A stretch of 51,948 bases of DNA from positions 1 to 51,948 of the IMG/VR virus record IMGVR_UViG_3300034407_001903; one strand, written 5' to 3'. Position numbers and translations under genes: made by a program. The DNA comes from a virus. Of the stretch, positions 17,195 through 26,100 are shown piece by piece (the first letter of the stretch is position 1; every line of letters starts with the position of its first letter). The notes under the pieces were generated by a model. That model was not told where the DNA came from, searched no databases, and worked only from the letters and a program-made list of their open reading frames with translations.

Positions 17195-20100
17195 ATGGCA
17201 AATAAAATATTACACAAACGAAATAATGTTAGCGGACAAGAGCCTCTTGCAGAGCAATTAGACCTAGGCGAAATTGCTATTAACACTGCTGATGGTAAAA
17301 TGTTTATTAAACAGTCCGACGGCAGTATTAAAGATGTAACGCAACAAATTGAAAAAGGTGACACACGAGTTGTAGTAAACGACCAAGGAAATGGCGTTGT
17401 TACAATGGAAGTCGACGGCATTGAAAAATTACGTGTAGACGGCACAAAGGTTTATGTATCCGATGATTTAGAAATTGATGATCAAGGATCGATTAAATTA
17501 AAAGAACTTGGACAATTTGGTAGTAGTTCAGTTAATATTAAAGCACCGCCAGAATTGGAAGAGTCTTATGATATTATACTTCCAGATACTGATGCTCGTA
17601 AAGGACAAATTTTACAGAATCTAGGCTTTGGCCAAACTAAATGGAGTGACCCAGGCTCCTTAGGTGGTAACAGAATCTACGTAAGTGCAGAGTACGGTGA
17701 CGATACAAATGACGGACGCACAGGCGCTGTTAAAACAATTAAACGTGCTGCACAACTTGCATCCGACGGTATTTTTACACCAGTTGTTGATCCAGGTGAA
17801 AGTGCATATGCAGCTAAAGACCTATTAGAAGTAAACCGAACTTTCTTGCAAACAGAGGTACTAAACTTTAGTACTAAAGCATTTAACATTACATATGATC
17901 AAGCTAAGTGTGAAAGAGACGTTGGCTTAATTATTGATGCAATTGAAAATGACTTGCGCTTTGGCGGCGATGCAGCTACTTCACACGCAGGTGCAGCATA
18001 TTCATTAGAAAGTTCTGCACTAGTTAAACAAGCTCAAGATGTTGCTACATCATACGGTTTACAACGTGCTAGAGATCTTGCTAAATCAGTTGTTACTAAC
18101 ACGCCTATTACTAATACAACACAAGTAGCAGTAGCTCAGCAATTCGACGGTACAAAAACTGCAACAGCAAGCGAAGCAGCAACAGTTGAATCACTAGGAC
18201 AAAAAGTTGTCGACTTTTACGACAACGGCGTTGGCGAAGCTCCTAACGAAAATCAAACACAAGATGTTGGTCTACTAAATGCTGAAACATTAATTGACAA
18301 CAACAAAACCTTTATTCAAAACGAAGTTATTGCTTTCTTAAATAATAAGTACAGCGGATTTAGTTTTGATGCAGCTAAATGTTCTCGAGATACTGGGTAT
18401 ATTGTTGACGCTGCAAATTTTGACTTACTATACAGCGGTAATGCAGAATCTCATTATGCAGGTATAACTTACTTAAATGCAACAGCATCTTTAGTACGCT
18501 CAGATCAAAAGCAAGAAACACTTGCAGGTATTGACTATGCAAGGTCGCTAGCAGAAAAGGTTGTATTAGGTCAGCAAGTTAATTACTTGTATCAGACAAC
18601 AGTAGCACAAAACACTGCATTAACTCCTGGTACGCAAACTGAAGCAACAGTAGTCTTTAATAACATTAGCAAAGTTTATTCAATCCTAAACAGCGGTATT
18701 GGTACTGCTAACGGAGTAGTAACGACTGATGCAGGCAAGTTAAATTCAGAAATACTTATTGATCAAAACCAAGACTTTATTAAAGAAGAAGTTATTGGAT
18801 ACTTAACTACAACTTATCCAGGCTTTTCATACGATCAGAACAAGTGTCGTAGAGATGTAGGATATATTTTAGATGCTATTAGTTACGACTTAACACATGG
18901 CGGTAACAATGAAAGTATTCAAGCAGCACTAGCGTATTACCAGTGGACTGCAAAAGATGCAGTTAACTTGCAATTGGCAGAAACAAGAGCAGGAATCACA
19001 TATGCAATTGATCTTGCTAAACTTGTTATTGTTAACCAAGATCCTGCTACTAGTTATCAAGGTATATTTGCACAGTTTAAAGACGTAAGCAATCCGGGCG
19101 ATGCAACTTCACAAACTATACTTACTGGATTAGGCAGCTTAATTGACGACATCATTACAGATGGCGATAGTACTACTATTGGCCTAGACATTGATCCTAA
19201 TAACTCTGTACCAAGCACAGTTCAAGATACAGTAAATGCTAATGCAATTCTTGCAGCAAACAAAGAATTTATTCAAGCTGAAGTTGTAGCATTTATAGAA
19301 GAAAACTTTGGCAACTTTAATTACGATCCAGTTGCATGTGAAAGAGATGTTGGCTTAATTGTTGATGCAGTTAAGTTTGATATTGAACACGGCGGCGATG
19401 CTGAAAGTATTTTTGCAGGGATAAGTTATTACAACAATGTAACAACTGGCACTGGAGAAATTACAGGCGATGCTATTGAAGTTCTAAGAAAGCAACTACA
19501 GCCTACATTAGATGCTGTAGAATATGCTAGAGATTTGCTTGCAAATGTTGTATTACAAAATGCAGTATCGAATCTTTACCAAAGTGGCACAACTCAAACA
19601 TTCGACGGCACAAATCCAAGCACAACAAGTGTAGCACAAACAGTTTTTGATCGTGCTAATACTATATTAACTATTCTTAAAAATGGATTAGGTACAACTA
19701 ACAGCTTTACAAAAACTACCGGTACTGGTGCTTTAAACACTGAAGCATTATTACAAGCAAACACTGCATTTTTGCAAGAAGAAGTACTTGGGTATATTAA
19801 TAGTGAATATCCTGGACTAACATATGATCAAGCTTCATGCCGCAGAGACGTCGAATTAATCGTTGATGCTATTGCGTATGACTTAACACACGGCGGCAAT
19901 ACAAACAGTATTGCAGCAGGTACAGCATACTATAGACAAGCAGCAGCAATTGTAGTCAGTGGACAAAGTACAGAAACTTTAGCAGGACTTGTACACCTAA
20001 AAGAACTTGCACAAAAAGTTGTTCGTAACGTAACAGTTGATGTAACGTACTCAGCAGAAGCACAAGTATTTGACGGTGCAAACCCAGGTGATGTAACAAG

Positions 20101-23100
20101 TGCAAACACAGTAGGAACACTAGCTGATATTATTATTGATATTGTTGACGATGGACTAAGTCCTTATATTAACATTACAGCAAATGGCGCACTAACAACC
20201 GATCAAGACATACTTGATGCAGGTGCATTGATTGCTTCGAACAAACTATTCATACAAAAAGAAGTAGTTGCTTATGTTGACGGAAGTTGGATTAACTTCT
20301 CAAGTAACTATAATCAAACAACTTGCAGTCGCGATGTTGGTTTAATTCTAGATGCAATTAACTTTGACTTAACATGGGGCGGAACATCTAATGCTGTTGC
20401 TGCTGGTATTGCATACTTTAAACAAAGCAGTCAGCTAACACTACAGCGTCAGTTAGTACAAACTATTGACGGTATCATGCATGCTATTAGATTAGCACAG
20501 CAGGTAGTTGAAAACTATCCAGTAGTAAGTTTCCAAAATACTGCTGCACAAGTAACTGACAATTTAAATCCAGGTAGCGCAGAAGCAATTACTAAGATTG
20601 CAGAACTTGGCGCACTAATCGAAGACATTGTTATTGACGGAGCAAGTGCAACTGCTGGTATTACTATCCTTGAAAACGGTATTGTTCCAAACTCAAATAT
20701 AGTTGTGCAAAACGCAGCAGACTTGATTGCACTAAACAGATCGTTTATTCAAGCTGAAGTAGTAAGTTATATTAATACTTACTTTACAAACTTCACATAT
20801 GACACTGACTTCTGTTACAGAGACGTCGGCTTGTTTATTGATGCAATACAATATGATTTGATCTTTGGTGGTAACGAACGTGCTATTGAAGCAGGTAAAT
20901 CATACTATATTGGTAATACTATTGTTATTCCGGGACAAGAATTCCAAACAGTTCTTGCTAATAGATACTTCCAGTCATTAGTAGACAACCTATTACAAAA
21001 CATTGTTAACAAGAAACTTTATCAAAATGTTACTGGTCAAATTACTGACCCGACTAAGATAGTTGACGGCACAACACTAGGAATTGTTGAAGCAGAATTT
21101 AATACTATTGTTGATATTATTGAAAATGGTCCTACCTCGCCTAACATTCCTACAGAAGTTGAAGGCGCATTTAATATCAGTTACACAACTATTATGGTGT
21201 CAACTGGTGAATATAAAGAAGACAACCCAGTTATTATTCCGGACTATGTATCTGTTGTAGGTGATAACTTACGTACAACTATTATTCGTCCACTAAACGC
21301 TAACCAAGATATTTTCCGTATTCGTAACGGTGCTTATTTGTTAGGTGTTACATTTAAAGATGGACTAGATGCATTTAACGTACCTAGCTTTACAGGTAGA
21401 TACTGTACTGCGTTTGACGATCCGTTTGACACAGGAGTTGACCGTACTGGATATATTGGTTTAAGAGATCGTCCACTTATTACACAGTCGCCGTACATAC
21501 AAAACGTATCTATTATTTCGTTCTTAGGCCTAAGTGGGTGTTTAGTAGACGGTTCAAAAGTTATTACACCAAACGTACCGCGTTTTGCGATTGAAGCTGA
21601 AAATCCAGTATTTGGCGAAACACCTGAACAAGGTAAGTCAATGGTTGCTAACGCATATACTATGCTATCATTTGGTGGTATTGGCTGGCGCTTAACTAAC
21701 GATGCATACGCACAGATCGTTTCGTGTTTCCAAATCTTCCTTGGCAACGGTTGCTGGTGTCAGTCAGGTGCTTACCTTTCTGTTACTAACTCTGCTACTA
21801 ACTTTGGTCTATACGCACTACGTTCGTCAGGTTACTCTGCAAACAGCTTTGTGTTTGACCGTGGTGTTATTGCAGAAGTTGGTGCCCAAGCATCACAGCA
21901 GAAACTTATTACAGTTGGTACTAAGCGTACTCCAGTTAACCAATTTGTTATTAGATTGTACGACGACGACGAGTACAATAACTTAGCAAACGACATTACA
22001 AACAGCTTTAAAACTATTCCAAATATTGTTTACTTTAATGCAGGCGAAGTTGGAGAATTATACGGCGATCTTGCAAACTACGAAGTTGTAGCAGTAGGGT
22101 CAACTACATTTACAGTACAAATAGGATCCGGCAAAAACTTAGGATCTTGGGTCGAAGGCGGCACAGTTGATATTAACGGTGCATTTAATCCAGCGGCAGT
22201 ATTGTCGGCTACGTATAATAATACAAACGGTGCTTTAGAAATTGAAGTAGCTACGTTACCAAGTGTTAGTGACGTAGTAACACTGACTACATTAACGTTT
22301 GACGGAACTAACTACCCTGTATACGAAGAAGGTTCATTAAGTCTTGAAGACAATACTATTACTATTCCAGGACACGGCTTAGTAACAGGTGATGCATTAA
22401 CATATCGCAGAAACGGTAATCTTGAAATTAACGGCTTTGCAGACCAAGGTTTGTATTATGTCGAAGTTCTAACTGATGATATTATTAGACTATATCAAGA
22501 TGACTCAAGAGGATTCGTTGCAGATATTATTGACATATCAACAGGACAACATTATTTCGAAACACAGACTGAAGAATTCTTTATCGATGATATCATTCTT
22601 GATGCAGATAGCAATAAACTAACACACAACAAGTATCAGGTGTTAACACTTGCACCAGGAACATATAACTTTGAACCAGGTGACACTATTGAAGCAACAA
22701 CTGGGGTTTATAGAAACAAAGCGTTTGTTTATACCTACGAATCTGCAACAAGACAGCTGACTGTATCAGTTGAGAAAGCAGACAATTCAGGATCACTAAC
22801 AAGAATCTTCTTTGATGCAACTTCGATTATTGACAGAGACAGTAGTGCTATTCCGCAAAGTAATATACCTGTAACAGGATTTACTTCTAGAACAGACTTA
22901 TTTACAGCAGAGTTTACAATTGATCCAACTATTGTAGGTGGCGTACTAACTAATACAGGTGCGTTAAAGGGAACATTTATTCGCTTGCATAGACCTTCAA
23001 TTGTTAACAGTTCGTCACACACTTGGGAATATGCAGGTTCAGGTACAGACTATAACGCTCTACCACAGAACGGCGGTATTACAAGAGAAGAATACGAACA

Positions 23101-26100
23101 GTTTAGTGACTTGCCAGGACGAGTTTACTCTTCAGGTACTAACGAACTTGGTGACTTTAAAGTTGGTGACTTCATTGTTGCAGAAAACAGAACTGGTAAC
23201 ATTACATTTAAAAACACAGTTACAGTTGGTGAACTTTCAGCATTGAAACTTGCAGTTTCTGATGTTGTTATTGAAGCAATTTCAACTGATCCAGGACTAG
23301 GCGACAACGAACCAGGTGGTGCTACAGATACACGTTTGATTACGCAGAATGCAGCACGTAGCTTCTTAGCAAACAGACTAGGCGACTTTATTGACAAGAA
23401 CGTATCTACTAACTCAGTTAGTGGTGCTGTTCCGCAGATGAACGCACAAGGCTTGTTAAACTCGGATATTATTCCAGCAACACGTAACTTTAGTTTGTTC
23501 ACAACAGATAAGAAGTTTGGTAGATTTAACCTAACTGATGATATTCCTGCGCAGGAACCGCTACAAGGCGATATTGCACAAGAACGTTACTCACGTACAT
23601 TCTTTACATTAAGTGCGCCAATAGCATTGAATGAAGACGATGTTATTATTGAATTAAACACCGGAGCAACTGCTATTGTTGATGAAGACAACGGCGGCGC
23701 GGCTACTGTTTATCTTGCTAACATCGAAGGAACGTTTAGTAATAATATTAGCGGAAACGTACTTAATGTAAGAGGAAGTAACACTACCACATATATTACT
23801 AATACTGGTGCAAGTGAAGTACGAGACATTCAGTACACAATGGTACAAGACTCGTCGAGTCAGTTCCTAAGATACTTGCCATCAGGCGCAACTTTTGTTA
23901 ATGGACAAACCATTACAGCAGCTAATTCAAAAACACAAGGTGTAATTACTGATCAAGTTGAAGGTGTTGCATTGGCACTTGATCTTGGAAATATTAGTAC
24001 AGGTAATGGATATGTTCCATCAACTGGTTCACAAACATATAAAGGTGTTGTACTTACAAATGTTAGCGGAACAGGCACAGGTGCTATTGCAGACATTAGT
24101 GTAACCAACGGCAAAGTTACAAACGTTGACCTTACAAGAGGCGGCAGCGGATATGCTGTTGGTAATGCATTAACTGCAACAGTTGACCAACTAGGCGGAC
24201 AGAACACACAAGACTTCCAGGTTAGCATACTTGGAGTTGATAATAGAGTGTTTGTTGATTTGCTAGCAGGAAAATTTGTTGCTACAACAAGTTCAAATGA
24301 TTATACTGAAGACGGCAACGCAGTAGTAACTACTGTACCGTTAGGAAATACAACACTTACTGCATTTAATGCTGACACTATTGGCAACGGCGGTAATGTT
24401 GATTATCCAGCTTCACAAATAACAATTAATTCGCATATATTTGATAACGGAGATGTAGTTAACTATGCTAGTTCACCAAATCCAGCAATTGGCGGATTTA
24501 TACAAGGTGAAAGTTACTTTGTTAAAGTTATTGATGCAAACACTATTGAACTTTACAACAGATACGATCTAAATGCTGCAAATAAAGTAATATTTACTTC
24601 CAGTTCTACAGGCACACATGCATTTATTATTAACTATGTTGACACACGTAAAGATCGCATTTATGCACAGGACCACGGATTTACTAACGGACAAGCATTC
24701 CGTTTTGTAGGAGCTAATCCTCCAACTGGCATGTCAAGCGGCGGATACTACTATGCTGGTACAGTAAGTCAGAATACATTCTCGGTACACGAATTCCAGC
24801 AAGACGCAGAAAACAGTGTTAATGGAGTAACTCAAGGTGCTATTAACTTTATTCAAACTGGTAGCGGTAGTGCAGACTTTATTCACCAAAATATTACAAT
24901 TTACGGAGAAGTTAACACATCAGGTAATGTAGAAACTAACTGGGCACTAACTGGTAGTGCAAACGTAGACGCATCAAACATTGTGTCAGGTGTTATTAGT
25001 ACATCACGTTTGGCAGCAGTTGGTACAGCAAATAGTGATACTTACTTAAAAGGTGACAGCAGTTGGGATTATGCAACACGTACAGTTCGTACAGCACTTA
25101 ATTCACCGCTTAACATAACTGGTAACTTCTATACAAGTGGCGGTCAAAACTTCTACTTCAAGAACACACAGTTTGATATTGACAGAACTGATGGCACTTT
25201 AGGTAACCAAAGTTTCACTAACATTGGTGTTGCAGCATTTAGTAAAGCACAGTTTAACGTAAACTCAGGCGAAGTTGAACTAAAAGCAGGCGTACTAGAT
25301 GCAGGAACATTAGACGGACTAGATAGTCAATACTTCCTAGATCCAGGAAACTTACTAAATCCAGTTCCTGTATCACGAGGCGGTACACAGATAGATCAAT
25401 ATATTGCCGGGGATATGATTTATGCAACATCTCCAACAACACTAAACAGACTGCCAATTGGTAGTCAAGGTGCTGTTATGGTTGTTGATGAATTAGGAAA
25501 CCCAGCATGGTCAAATGACGTTGCTCCGTTTGTTGAAGATACTAATAACTTTGGTGTTTCAAGACCACTAGAAATACGACATGACGTAACAAATACTCCA
25601 GCAGTTGGTATTGGTGTTGGTATGCAGTTCCAGGTTGAAACTGCTAACAATAACAGAGAAGTTGGCGGCACTATTGACGCTGTTGCATCAGATGTAACAT
25701 TTGGTTCAGAAGACTTTAGCTTTAAGTTTAACTTAATGGCAGCAGGCTTCTTAGCAGAGCGCATGGTACTAGACTCATTAGGTAACTTAGCTATTGACGG
25801 CGATCTAAATGTAGACGGCGGAGATATTAAAACTACTAGAACAAGTGCAACTGTATACGATACTACAGTTACATCACTGAGCATTGGTAGATCTGCAACT
25901 TCAGTTACTATTGGCGCAGATAAAACTGGTGAACTAAGAGTACGAAATGCAACTCTAGTAGTTGGCGGTGACTCAATAGAAACACAGCCAGTTGATGCAA
26001 AAATTAAAGCACCAAATTCACTAGGTACTAACAAGCAAGGTCCAGATTTAACTATTCAAGGCGGCGCAAGTACAGGTAGTGGCGTAGCAGGATCAGTATT

